A program made the translations under genes and the position numbers. The notes below the pieces were generated by a model. That model saw only the letters and a list, made by a program, of their open reading frames with translations, did not search any database and was not told the DNA's origin. From JAXHMM01 sp964528445 (GTDB taxonomy: Bacteria; Bacteroidota; Rhodothermia; Balneolales; Balneolaceae), in the NCBI GenBank assembly GCA_964528445.1, contig CAZGSL010000002.1, positions 62,001 to 126,000 on the forward strand: a stretch of 64,000 nucleotides of DNA. Direction: 5' to 3'. Positions 17,646 to 26,115 of the stretch are shown piece by piece; the stretch's first letter is position 1; every line of letters starts with the position of its first letter.

Positions 17646-17927
17646 AATCCGGCGAGCGGTTTGTTACAAAAAAAGTGATATTTATATACCGTCATGTGAT
17701 ATACTGTAAGTGCATGAATTTCATATGGTTATATAAATAACCCCGAAGAGCGTGCCATGGGATTGCCGACTTTCCTCCCCCGACAGCCGCTCTGTTGCGC
17801 GCCTGCTGTGCGCGAGCTCCCGGCCGTGCCCTCCGCGCCGGAACCGGATTTCTGAAACAGGACTGGTTATTTCAGCGTCTGTTTGTCATCTTCCCTGCCA
17901 AAACATACATACACGAAACCGGCCGGG

Positions 17928-17946
17928 ACTCCCGGGTACCCGGAGT
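17928..17946. promoter_or_regulatory. Bulged palindrome upstream of the PLP dehydratase gene
   Basis: ACTC-C-CGGGTACCCG-GAGT forms a 19-base palindrome with one bulged C, centred on GGTACC, about 38 bases before the ATG at 17984. It lies in the expected 5' leader and could be an operator, or an RNA hairpin that affects translation. Chance in GC-rich DNA cannot be excluded. Confidence 0.3.
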
Positions 17947-17983
17947 TTGGTGAAATCTAACCGGCACCACCGTTCAAAATAAT

Positions 17984-18943
17984 ATGACCGCTTCTGCACA
18001 GCAGCTTCCCGCATTTGAGGACGTCCGCAGCGCCGCACGTCTGATCACCCCCTACCTGAACCGGACCCCGGTGCTCGACAGCCGGCAGGTCAACAAGCGC
18101 TCCGGCGCCCAGGTCTTTTTCAAGTGTGAGAACTTTCAGAAAGCGGGCGCCTTCAAATTCCGGGGAGCTTCCAACGCAATTTTTTCCCTGGGACCCGGCG
18201 ATACCCCGGGGGGAGTGGCCACCCACTCCTCCGGCAACCACGCCCAGGCCGTTGCCCTCGCGGCGCGGATGAAGGGCCTCCCTGCCCACATCGTCATGCC
18301 GGAAGACGCGCCGGGCGTCAAGAAGCGGGCGGTGGAGGGATACGGGGCCGACATCACCTTTTGCGCCTCCACCCAGGAGGCAAGGGAGAATACGCTCAGG
18401 GAGGTGGTTGAAGAGACCGGGGCCGCCTTTATCCACCCCTACGACAACCCTCGGATTATTGCGGGACAGGGAACGGCGACCCTGGAACTGGCCGGACAGG
18501 CGCCGCCGTTGGATATCATCCTGGCGCCCGTGGGAGGAGGGGGACTCCTGGCCGGGACCGCCATCGTCGCGGCCGGACAGAACCCGGAGATGCGGGTTAT
18601 CGGCTGCGAGCCGGAGAGGGCCGACGATACCTTCCGCTCTTTCCGGCAGGGCGAGCGCCTGCCGGTGGAACAACCGGACACCATCGCCGACGGACTGCGG
18701 ACCTCGGTGGGGGAGCTCCCTTTCGCGTGTATCCAACGCCATGTGCACGATATCGTCACGGTCTCGGAGGATCAGATCCGGGAGGCAATGCGGTACGTCT
18801 GGGAACGCATGAAGATCCTCATCGAGCCCTCCTCTGCGGTACCGGTAGCCGCCCTCTTCGGGGGGGAGATCGACGTTGACGGAAAGAACGTGGCTGTAAT
18901 CATCTCCGGGGGCAATGCAGACCTGGACAGCCTGCCGTGGTGA
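17984..18943 (+). CDS. PLP-dependent threonine/serine (or hydroxyaspartate) dehydratase-like enzyme
   Basis: 319-residue fold-type II PLP enzyme. The lysine motif is in GAFKFRGASNAI (about 53-64), the glycine-rich phosphate loop is VGGGGLLAG (about 183-191), and the end reads SGGNADLDSLPW. The S/NGGN-DL end and length fit serine racemase or threo-3-hydroxyaspartate ammonia-lyase rather than large biosynthetic threonine deaminase, since there is no C-terminal ACT domain. It is followed after 31 bases by a D-amino-acid-oxidase-like gene, suggesting joint catabolism of D- or hydroxylated amino acids. Exact substrate unknown. Confidence 0.85.
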   Translation: MTASAQQLPAFEDVRSAARLITPYLNRTPVLDSRQVNKRSGAQVFFKCENFQKAGAFKFRGASNAIFSLGPGDTPGGVATHSSGNHAQAVALAARMKGLPAHIVMPEDAPGVKKRAVEGYGADITFCASTQEARENTLREVVEETGAAFIHPYDNPRIIAGQGTATLELAGQAPPLDIILAPVGGGGLLAGTAIVAAGQNPEMRVIGCEPERADDTFRSFRQGERLPVEQPDTIADGLRTSVGELPFACIQRHVHDIVTVSEDQIREAMRYVWERMKILIEPSSAVPVAALFGGEIDVDGKNVAVIISGGNADLDSLPW

Positions 18944-18974
18944 ATAGAGAAGGAACCAAAAAGTAGAAGATAAG

Positions 18975-20210
18975 ATGCTTCAAAAGAAAATAGCCGTGAT
19001 CGGAGGAGGCATAAGCGGGATAACCACCGCCCTGACGCTCAGGCTCCTGGGATTCAATGCCACCTGTTACGCACGGGAGCTGGTTCCGCCGGAACTGCCG
19101 GAACCGTCGGGCGAGGGAAGCGATGCTGCCGATTCCCCCGGAGATGACCCTCGGTTTGCCAGCCTCTATCCCGCCGCCTCCGTCATTCCCCACTCGATCC
19201 GGTCCGGGGACCGCCTCTCCCCCCTCTTTACTGCCACGCAGAAGGTTTTCACCCGCCTGCTGAATCTCGGATTCCCGGGCCTCCGCACTCACAGGCATTA
19301 CGAGGTGTTCGAATTATCCCGGGAGACCCCTTTCTACGTCTCCCTGATGCGCAACCCGGCCGAGCTGGATCCGGAAGATCCCTTCCTCCCTCGCCGCGGA
19401 TCGCCGGACGAGCTTCATGGGTGGAGTTTTGACTGCCATTTCACCGAATGGCCCGATTACATAACCGCTCTCTATCGATCCTTCCGGGAAACGGGAGGAG
19501 AGATGATCCGCCGTGAAATCACCCCCGGCGACCTGCGGGAGATGGAGGAGGAGATCGTGGTGGACTGCACCGGCATCTGGAGCCCCCTCCTCTTCGGTTC
19601 GCCCCCCGGGGAGGGCCTTCTCGTGGAGCGGGGACACCTGGTCGTGGTTCCGGGTGCCCCGCTCTGCCGGGATGACGAGGGGAAGATCGTCTCCTACAAC
19701 TACACCCCGCTCCCGTCGGTTTACTCGGACCCGGAAGGGCAGGCCTGCGACGTCTATTGCTATCCCCGTACCAGCGGGTGGGTACTGGGCGGAAGCCGCC
19801 AGCAGGGCCGGATCGACCCGGACGGAACCTGGCTGGGTCCGGAGACGGAAGAGGCCGTCGCCATGAACGGGCTCCGCGTCCCGCGCGCGGTTCTCCGCCT
19901 GAACGGGGAGATCCTGGAGCGGAGCTACGGGCTGCAGCTGGACCGCTACGAGGAGCGGGTGGCCCGCGCGGGCTATCGATATATGGGCACCTCCGAAGAG
20001 GACGGGCTGCGGTTAAACTCGGAAACCCGCTTCGGGCACAAGGTCATCCACAATACCGGCCACGGAGGGGCCGGGGTCACCCTCTCCTGGGGCTGTGCCC
20101 TGGCGACAGCCCTGATGACCCGCAGGGATCCGGAAAGCGGCTACGGGGAGGGCCTGAACGAGGTCTGTCTGCAGCTGATCGATGCGCTTCAGAGGGCGCA
20201 CTTTACCTGA
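18975..20210 (+). CDS. FAD-dependent oxidoreductase, D-amino-acid oxidase type
   Basis: 411 residues. An N-terminal FAD dinucleotide motif IAVIGGGISGITTALTL (about 6-22) and a C-terminal NTGHGGAGVTLSWG (about 354-367) match DAAO-superfamily enzymes, which oxidise a D-amino acid to the 2-oxo acid, ammonia and peroxide. Ala, Pro and Glu-rich insertions around residues 45-60 and near 130-150 look less conserved. It follows the PLP dehydratase on the same strand and its end overlaps by 22 bases the convergent merC. The substrate is not predicted; glycine or sarcosine oxidase-like activity is an alternative. Confidence 0.82.
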   Translation: MLQKKIAVIGGGISGITTALTLRLLGFNATCYARELVPPELPEPSGEGSDAADSPGDDPRFASLYPAASVIPHSIRSGDRLSPLFTATQKVFTRLLNLGFPGLRTHRHYEVFELSRETPFYVSLMRNPAELDPEDPFLPRRGSPDELHGWSFDCHFTEWPDYITALYRSFRETGGEMIRREITPGDLREMEEEIVVDCTGIWSPLLFGSPPGEGLLVERGHLVVVPGAPLCRDDEGKIVSYNYTPLPSVYSDPEGQACDVYCYPRTSGWVLGGSRQQGRIDPDGTWLGPETEEAVAMNGLRVPRAVLRLNGEILERSYGLQLDRYEERVARAGYRYMGTSEEDGLRLNSETRFGHKVIHNTGHGGAGVTLSWGCALATALMTRRDPESGYGEGLNEVCLQLIDALQRAHFT

Positions 20211-20611
20211 GAAGCGCCTCTTCCCCGCCGGTGCGAGCGGTAGTTCAGCCAGTGTCCGTTGATCAGCAGGACGCTTCCGGTCAGGGTGATCAGGGCTTCC
20301 CCCCATTCGCTTGCCACGATCCCGGTCCAGTCATGCAGCAGCCCTGCCACACCCACCGTAGCCAGGCCGCCCAGCAACAGCAGGGAAACCCTGCGATGCC
20401 GGTATCCGCCGTTGCGGAGTGCCAGCCAGACCGTCGGCACAATCAGCAGGAACAGCACGGGATGGCTCCATAGGTGAATGGATTCCGCCACGGGCCAGAG
20501 CGGCAGGAGCGCCATCACGATGGGAAACAACAGGCAGTGAACGGCACAGAGACCGGAAAGCCCGATACCGAGCCGGTCCCATACCGTTTTTGAATTCAGG
20601 GCGTCATCCAT
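20189..20611 (-). CDS. MerC-domain membrane protein
   Basis: 140 residues with four hydrophobic helices. The first contains GLCAVHCLLFP (about 21-31), the cysteine pair of MerC-type proteins. In mercury operons MerC carries Hg(II) into the cell, but stand-alone members like this occur widely in Bacteroidota without mer genes. No merA, merP or merT is nearby, so mercury resistance should not be assumed. It is convergent with and overlaps the DAAO-like gene by 22 bases, and lies 68 bases downstream of acn on the same strand. Confidence 0.8.
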   Translation of the reverse strand: MDDALNSKTVWDRLGIGLSGLCAVHCLLFPIVMALLPLWPVAESIHLWSHPVLFLLIVPTVWLALRNGGYRHRRVSLLLLGGLATVGVAGLLHDWTGIVASEWGEALITLTGSVLLINGHWLNYRSHRRGRGASQVKCAL

Positions 20612-20679
20612 GAAAATCGTGGGCGTGGGATAAGGTTCCGCCGAATATACGCACCTTTTCCCTGGAAGAAAAGAGGCGC

Positions 20680-22644
20680 TCAGGAGGCACGTTTTTCCAT
20701 TTTGAAGCGGTTGATGACCCCGCCGGCGAGCACCGCCTCTTTCTGGCGGTCGCTGAGGGTATGGATGAGCTCGTATTCGCTCCCCTTGGTTTCGTTGGTC
20801 ATGACCACCGAACCGTTCTCCTCGATCGCCTCGCGGATGCCGCTTACCGTAAGGATGTCGCCCTGCTCAATATCGTCGTAATCCGAATCGTCCGCGAATT
20901 CCAGCGGCGGTATGCCGAAGTTGACCAGGTTCTGCCAGCCGATCCGGGCGTAACTCTTGGCGATGACCGCCCGCTGCCCGAGGTATCGGGGCGCGATGGC
21001 CGCGTGCTCCCGGCTGGAACCCTGGGCGTAATTCTCGCCCGCGATCACCACGTGTCCCCCGTGTTCCTCCCTGGCTTCCATGGCGCGGTCGTAGAAATTT
21101 TTATCCACCACGTCGAGCGTAAACTTGCTTATTTCCGGAATGTTGCTGCGATAGGGAAGCACTTCCGCGCCGGCGCGCAGGATCTCGTCCGTCGAAATGT
21201 CGTCTCCCATCTTGAGCAGCACCGGCACCTTGAAGTCCTTCAACTCATCGAAGTCGGGCATGGTGGATATGTTGGGACCCTTCTTGAGTTCCCCGCGCTC
21301 CTCTTTCGGCTTGGGAGCCTGCAGCATCTCGTCGTTGAGTATCGGGTTGTCCAGGGGCTCAAACCGGGGATAACTCATGTCGTAAAGCTCCTCCAGGTCG
21401 CGCGGATCCGTAATCCTGCCCGTGAGCGCCGAGGCGGCTGCCGTCTCCGGACTCACCAGGTAGACCGAATCCTCCGGCGTTCCGGAGCGGTCCGGGAAGT
21501 TGCGCGGGACCGTCCTCAGGCTGTTCTGCCCGCTCGCAGGTGCCTGTCCCATGCCGATGCATCCGTTGCAGCCCGCCTGGTGGATGCGCGCCCCGGAATG
21601 AACCAGGTTGAGCATGACGCCGTTGCTGACCATGTTCTCGATAATCTGCCGGGAGGTGGGGTTGATATCCCAGGAGACGTCCTCGTGTACCGTCCTGCCC
21701 TTCACGATTTCGCCGGCAATCCAGAAATCGCGGTAGCCGGGATTGGCGGAGGATCCCACATACGACTGGTAGATCTCCCGGCCTTCCACTTCGCGTACCG
21801 GCACCACGTTCCCCGGGCTGCTGGGCAGCGCAATCAGCGGTTCCACCTCGTCGAGCACGAGCTCTTCGTACGCGTCGTATTCCGCTCCCCGGTCGGCCCG
21901 AAGCTCCACATATTCATCCTCCCGTCCCTGGGATTTCATAAAACGCAGCACCTCCTCGTCGGCCGGAAAAACCGTGGAGGTGGCACCCATCTCTGTACCC
22001 ATGTTGGCAATCACATGGCGGTCCATGGTGGTAAGATTTTTCAGGCCCTCGCCGAAATATTCGATGACGTAACCGGTGGCGCCGTCCACATCATACCTGC
22101 GGAGCATCTCCAGGACCACGTCCTTGGCACTCACCCAGTCGGGCAGCTCCCCTTTCAGCTCCACGCCGAGCACCTTGGGCATCTTGATGTACATCGGCTC
22201 GCCAGCGATCGCGAACGCCACATCGAGTCCGCCGGCCCCGATCGCGAGCATGCCCATGCAGCCGGAAGCTGGGGTGTGGCTGTCGGAACCCGCCAGCGTC
22301 TTGCCCGGTATGGCAAACCGCTCCGTCTCGATGGGATGGCTGACCCCGTTTCCCGGGCGGCTGAACCAGAGGCCGAACTTCTCCGCCGCCGAACGCAGGA
22401 ATACGTGATCGTCGGGATTCTTGAAGTCGGTCTGCAGGAGGTTATGGTCCACGTACTGGCAGGAGATTTCCGTCTGGGCCTCGTCAATCTCCATGGCTTC
22501 CAGCTCCAGCATGACCATCGTTCCGGTGGCGTCCTGGGTGAGGGTCTGGTCGATTTTAAGGCCGATCTCCTCCCCGGGATTCATTTCGCCTTCCACAAGG
22601 TGACTCTTGATCAGTTTCTCTGTGACGTTCAGCGGTTTGCTCAT
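20680..22644 (-). CDS. acn: Aconitate hydratase, Aquifex-type
   Basis: Isomerises citrate to isocitrate with a [4Fe-4S] cluster. Cluster ligands are recognisable in SHTPASGCMGMLAIG (about 121-135) and in QAGCNGCIGMG (about 360-370). The substrate-binding C-terminal domain has GENYAQGSSREHAAIAPRYLG (about 554-574), conserved in aconitases. At 654 residues it lacks the extra length of AcnA (about 890) and fits the shorter putative Aquifex-type subgroup. It is divergent from the HU genes; the 240-base gap should hold both promoters, with AT-rich sequence near 22680-22740 but no hairpin I could assign. Confidence 0.9.
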   Translation of the reverse strand: MSKPLNVTEKLIKSHLVEGEMNPGEEIGLKIDQTLTQDATGTMVMLELEAMEIDEAQTEISCQYVDHNLLQTDFKNPDDHVFLRSAAEKFGLWFSRPGNGVSHPIETERFAIPGKTLAGSDSHTPASGCMGMLAIGAGGLDVAFAIAGEPMYIKMPKVLGVELKGELPDWVSAKDVVLEMLRRYDVDGATGYVIEYFGEGLKNLTTMDRHVIANMGTEMGATSTVFPADEEVLRFMKSQGREDEYVELRADRGAEYDAYEELVLDEVEPLIALPSSPGNVVPVREVEGREIYQSYVGSSANPGYRDFWIAGEIVKGRTVHEDVSWDINPTSRQIIENMVSNGVMLNLVHSGARIHQAGCNGCIGMGQAPASGQNSLRTVPRNFPDRSGTPEDSVYLVSPETAAASALTGRITDPRDLEELYDMSYPRFEPLDNPILNDEMLQAPKPKEERGELKKGPNISTMPDFDELKDFKVPVLLKMGDDISTDEILRAGAEVLPYRSNIPEISKFTLDVVDKNFYDRAMEAREEHGGHVVIAGENYAQGSSREHAAIAPRYLGQRAVIAKSYARIGWQNLVNFGIPPLEFADDSDYDDIEQGDILTVSGIREAIEENGSVVMTNETKGSEYELIHTLSDRQKEAVLAGGVINRFKMEKRAS

Positions 22645-22885
22645 AGTATGTTTTGCGCGTTTGAGTTGGGATGATTCTTCGTATTAATCTACTGTAAAGA
22701 ATTTTATCTCTCCCCATATCGTTTCAATTATAAGGGGCGGGGAGCTTATTTAAAACCATTCCGCACAAGCGCGGGGACCCTCTCCCCTCTCGGAAGGTCA
22801 GGGAAAAATCGGGCGGTTATCTTTTTGAGGATTTTTTCTTAAATAGCATGTAGATACATATTTCAGCGCCAAAGCGCGAGTTGCC

Positions 22886-23179
22886 ATGAATACGAAAGAG
22901 ATAGTTGACATGCTGGCCGAGCGGCGTGACATGAGTAAGGCGGAAACCCGCCGCCTGCTGGACACCGTTGTCGCGGTATTCAAGCAGAATCTCACTGCCG
23001 GGAACGCGTTTACCGTCCCCGGCCTGGGAACGTTCGAGGTAGAGACCAGGGAGAGCCGCCGATCCTACAATCCGCACTACGAGACCTACGTGGAGCTCCC
23101 TCCCAAGCGAAAAGTCACTTTCCGTCCCGCCAAGGCATTGAAAGAGAAAACGAAACATCCGGGTGAAGGCGATGAGTGA
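22886..23179 (+). CDS. hup: HU/IHF-family DNA-binding protein
   Basis: 97-residue histone-like protein that binds and bends DNA as a dimer. The pattern NTKEIVDMLAERRDMSKAET, then GLGTFEV and the beta-arm around residues 52-75, fits the family; the last dozen residues are polar. Its end overlaps by 8 bases the start of a second, larger HU-type gene, so the two are translationally coupled and probably co-expressed. The downstream arrangement is unusual. Confidence 0.9.
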   Translation: MNTKEIVDMLAERRDMSKAETRRLLDTVVAVFKQNLTAGNAFTVPGLGTFEVETRESRRSYNPHYETYVELPPKRKVTFRPAKALKEKTKHPGEGDE

Positions 23180-24314
23180 AAAAGTGACGTTCGGGGAGCT
23201 GATTGATTCCATCTCGGATGAGACCGGCCGTTCGAAGCGGTCCGCTCATGATTTCGTCAAGGGCCTGGTCACCGTGATCCACGAGGGACTCGAGGAGGAC
23301 CGGAACGTGAATATCGCCGGACTGGGCAAGTTTGACCTCCGCAGAATGGAGGAGCGCGAGGGCACCAACCCCCAGACCGGGGAAAAAATGACCATTCCCG
23401 CCCATGACCGGGTGGTCTTCAAGCCCTACAAGCAGCTTCGCGAACAGGTCAACGCTCCCTACGCCGACCGGGAACCCACCATCCTGGGAGATCGTCCCGA
23501 GGAGGAGGACGCCGAAGAGAAGGAATTCATCCCCACCGCCCCTCCCACGGAAAGATCCCCCGCCGGCAAGGCTCCTTCCGGAGAGGAACGGGAATCCGGG
23601 TCGGGAGTCGAACCGTCTTCCGACAGCACCATCGTGGAGTATACCCCGGAAGACGGCCCGGATGAGATCAATGCGGAGCCGGAGACCGACCGGTTCGATT
23701 TCAGGAAAAGCCGGAGACACGAATCTTCCGGCGTCAACTGGCTGCTCATCGTCGCCGGCGCTTTTGTGATTTTGATCCTGGCCGCGGCCTCCTACCTGGT
23801 CACCTACCAGGGATTCAACGGGGCGGATCCCGCCGCCGAAAGCGAAGCCGTCAGCCGCGTCGATCCTCCCGCAGGCGACGAAACCGACGGGCAGTCCGCC
23901 GAAACGGAGCAGCCCCCCGCCGGCGACTCCGGGGAAGCCGGGGCCGTCAGCCTCCGGGTGGAGTCCGGGCAGACCCTCTGGAGCCTGGCGCGGGAGGAGT
24001 ACGGCGATCCCTATCTCTGGCCCTGGATCTACCGAAACAATGCGGAGGAGATAGACAGCCCGGATATCATCGTCGCGGGAGAAACGCTCTCGGTGCCCCG
24101 GCCCCGCGGGGCGGACGAATCCCTTACCGAAAACGACTCCCTCCAGGTAGCTCTGGGATACACGCAGACCTACCGCTGGCACCGCAGCCGGGGAAGCGAA
24201 GAGGCGAGGAACCACCTCTACGCGGCCACCCTCTACCACGGGGAGGTCCTGGATCACACCGACATCTCCGTTGACGAGGAAGACCTGGCGTTCGCCACCG
24301 GAAACCCTCGATAG
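23172..24314 (+). CDS. HU-domain / transmembrane / LysM-domain fusion protein
   Basis: 380 residues from ATG at 23172; an in-frame GTG nine bases earlier is also possible. Residues 1-95 are an HU-type DNA-binding domain (FGELIDSISDETGRSKRSAH, GLGKFDLRRMEEREG). A charged, Pro-rich linker (about 96-175) leads to a basic RKSRR and a single membrane helix (about 189-212). A second acidic linker is followed by a LysM domain (about 261-309; GQTLWSLAREEYG, WIYRNN) and a short C-terminal tail. Basic residues before the helix favour N-in topology: DNA binding inside, peptidoglycan binding outside. This would tether DNA to the wall. The role is inferred. Confidence 0.85.
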   Translation: MSEKVTFGELIDSISDETGRSKRSAHDFVKGLVTVIHEGLEEDRNVNIAGLGKFDLRRMEEREGTNPQTGEKMTIPAHDRVVFKPYKQLREQVNAPYADREPTILGDRPEEEDAEEKEFIPTAPPTERSPAGKAPSGEERESGSGVEPSSDSTIVEYTPEDGPDEINAEPETDRFDFRKSRRHESSGVNWLLIVAGAFVILILAAASYLVTYQGFNGADPAAESEAVSRVDPPAGDETDGQSAETEQPPAGDSGEAGAVSLRVESGQTLWSLAREEYGDPYLWPWIYRNNAEEIDSPDIIVAGETLSVPRPRGADESLTENDSLQVALGYTQTYRWHRSRGSEEARNHLYAATLYHGEVLDHTDISVDEEDLAFATGNPR

Positions 24315-24396
24315 GGTTTGCAAAATCCCTTTCCATTCGACAGATTATGGTTCATTTTGCAGTTCATCCATCACCAAACAAATGTAGGAGTTCAGC

Positions 24397-24723
24397 ATGA
24401 TTCGGCACGTGGTAATGTGGAAACTGAAAGAGGAAGCGGAAGGCGCCTCCAAGGAGAAAAACGCGGAAAAAATGAAGCTCATCCTGGAGGGACTCAAGAC
24501 CACCATTGACGAAATCAAAAATGTGGAGGTAGGCATTAACATCACCGGGAAAGACGAGGACGAGGAGCCCGGATCCCCCTTCGATGTGGTCCTCATCTCC
24601 GACTTCGAATCGGAACTGGACTACACGATGTACACCAGGAATGCCCACCACAAAAAAGCGGTGAATTTTATCAATTCGGTGATTGATGAACGCTATTTCG
24701 TGGATTACAAGGTGGACACCTGA
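24397..24723 (+). CDS. Dabb-family (stress-responsive A/B barrel) protein
   Basis: 108 residues beginning MIRHVVMWKLKEEAEG, the opening of the Dabb ferredoxin-like barrel family, and containing VVLISDFESELD and VNFINSVIDERYFVDY typical of it. A good ribosome site TAGGAG precedes the ATG. Members are small cytosolic dimers of mixed or unknown function. It stands alone between the HU-LysM gene and the amidohydrolase pair. Confidence 0.85.
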   Translation: MIRHVVMWKLKEEAEGASKEKNAEKMKLILEGLKTTIDEIKNVEVGINITGKDEDEEPGSPFDVVLISDFESELDYTMYTRNAHHKKAVNFINSVIDERYFVDYKVDT

Positions 24724-24745
24724 TGCGGTTACTGCCCGCATCAGG
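24719..24745 (+). terminator. 10-bp perfect hairpin after the Dabb gene
   Basis: CCTGATGCGG (24719-24728) pairs with CCGCATCAGG (24736-24745) around a seven-base loop; the left arm includes the TGA stop. The stem is strong, but the following bases, CTGAGAGGC, are not a T tract, so efficiency as a terminator is uncertain. Confidence 0.5.
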
Positions 24746-24807
24746 CTGAGAGGCTCCGCCTTCACTCAAACGATATCTCCAACATAAACGTATCAAGAGG
24801 TACTGTC

Positions 24808-26103
24808 ATGAATCGACTCTTGCACTTTTCACTCCTGCTTCTGCTCGGACTCACGCTGCCGGCGCACGCCGGACTGGCCCAGGAGCAGGCGCACGTCTTC
24901 CGGGGCGCGGAAATCATCCCCGTCAGCGGGGAGACCATTCCCTCGGGTACACTGGTAATCCAAAACGGCGAAATCACCGCGGTGGGAGCGGAAGGGGAAG
25001 TCAACGTTCCCTCCGGCGCGATCGAGCACGACGTCAGCGGAAAGGTGATCATGCCCGGACTGGTGGACACCCATTCGCACATCGGGGAGGGTGACGGTGG
25101 AGACGGCTCCGCCTCGCTGCACCCTGACGTGCGGATCCTGGACGCCATCAATCCCAAAAGCGACAGTTTCATGAAAGCCCTCGCAGGGGGGATCACCTCG
25201 GTAAATGTCATGCCCGGCTCGGGTCACCTGATGAGCGGGCGTACCGTCTACCTCAAACTCCGCGAGGCGAACACCATCGAGGACATGCTCTTCGTGGACG
25301 ATCCGATGACCGAGGTGGCCGGGGGACTCAAGATGGCCAACGGGACCAATCCCCTGGGCGGAGGAGGCCCGGGTACGCGGGCCAAATCGGCCTCAATGGT
25401 GCGCGAGCTGTTCATGGAGGCACAGGAGTACAAGCGCGAAATGGAGAACGCCGAAAGCCCCGAGGAGATGCCTGAACGCGACATCGGCATGGAAACGCTC
25501 GTGCAGGTTCTCAACGGCGAGCGCATCGTCCATAACCATACGCACCGGCACGACGACATCCTCACGGCCATCCGGCTCTCCGAGGAGTTTGGCTACCGGC
25601 TGGTACTGCAGCATGTGAGCGAGGCGTGGAAGGTGGCCGACGAGATCGCCGAAGCCGGGGTGCCCGCTTCCATCATTACCCTGGATTCTCCCGGCGGCAA
25701 GCTGGAGGCGGTGGACATCACCTACGACAACGGCGCGGCCCTGGAGGAGGCGGGCGTGCTGACAGCCTACCATACCGACGACGGCATCACCGACTCGCGC
25801 GTCTTCCTGCGGTCAGCCGCATTCGGCGTGCGCGCGGGCATGAGCCGCGAGAAGGCCCTGGAGGCAATGACCATCGCCGGCGCCCGGATGATGGACATCG
25901 ATCAGCGTACCGGCACCCTCGAGGAGGGCAAGGATGCTGATTTCATCATCCTCTCGGGCGATCCCCTCAGCGTCTATACGCACGTGGAGCAGACCTGGGT
26001 GGAGGGCGTCAAACGCTTCGACCGATCCGATCCCGACGACCGGGGCTACGCCACCGGCGGTTACGAGGTCTTTCGGGGCAACGTCTACTCACACGGCCAC
26101 TAG
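24808..26103 (+). CDS. Exported amidohydrolase-family protein (catalytic member)
   Basis: 431 residues with a signal peptide (ends near AHAGLAQ, about residue 25). The amidohydrolase barrel has the metal-binding HxH at THSHIG (His89 and His91), then further candidate ligands in NHTHRHDD, LQHVSE and TDDG, so metal-dependent hydrolysis of a cyclic amide, peptide or similar bond is likely. The C-terminus GTLEEGKDADFIILSGDP is the family's usual end. It is immediately followed by a paralogue 12 bases downstream that lacks these ligands. The substrate is unknown; imidazolonepropionase-like members and dipeptidases share the fold. Confidence 0.9.
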   Translation: MNRLLHFSLLLLLGLTLPAHAGLAQEQAHVFRGAEIIPVSGETIPSGTLVIQNGEITAVGAEGEVNVPSGAIEHDVSGKVIMPGLVDTHSHIGEGDGGDGSASLHPDVRILDAINPKSDSFMKALAGGITSVNVMPGSGHLMSGRTVYLKLREANTIEDMLFVDDPMTEVAGGLKMANGTNPLGGGGPGTRAKSASMVRELFMEAQEYKREMENAESPEEMPERDIGMETLVQVLNGERIVHNHTHRHDDILTAIRLSEEFGYRLVLQHVSEAWKVADEIAEAGVPASIITLDSPGGKLEAVDITYDNGAALEEAGVLTAYHTDDGITDSRVFLRSAAFGVRAGMSREKALEAMTIAGARMMDIDQRTGTLEEGKDADFIILSGDPLSVYTHVEQTWVEGVKRFDRSDPDDRGYATGGYEVFRGNVYSHGH

Positions 26104-26115
26104 GAGGAGAACATC

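Larger units (their letters stand above)
17532..17983. other. Gene-free structured intergenic stretch upstream of the dehydratase gene
   Basis: About 450 bases with no convincing gene. It holds a direct repeat GTGACTAG GTGACTAG-like run (about 17557-17571), a nested inverted repeat (17594-17645, listed separately), an AT-rich block (17660-17745) with the small hairpin GGTTAT-ATAA-ATAACC (17727-17742), and a GC-rich block with the hairpin at 17928-17946. The AT-rich part likely contains the promoter of the downstream genes. I recognise no known riboswitch or tRNA here. Confidence 0.6.

Noticed and set aside
20189..20611. Mercury resistance locus suggested by merC
   Set aside because: No merA, merP, merT or merR nearby; stand-alone MerC proteins are common in this group.
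20761..22674. 637-codon plus-strand frame opposite the aconitase
   Set aside because: Antisense to an enzyme with visible cluster ligands; no motif of its own.
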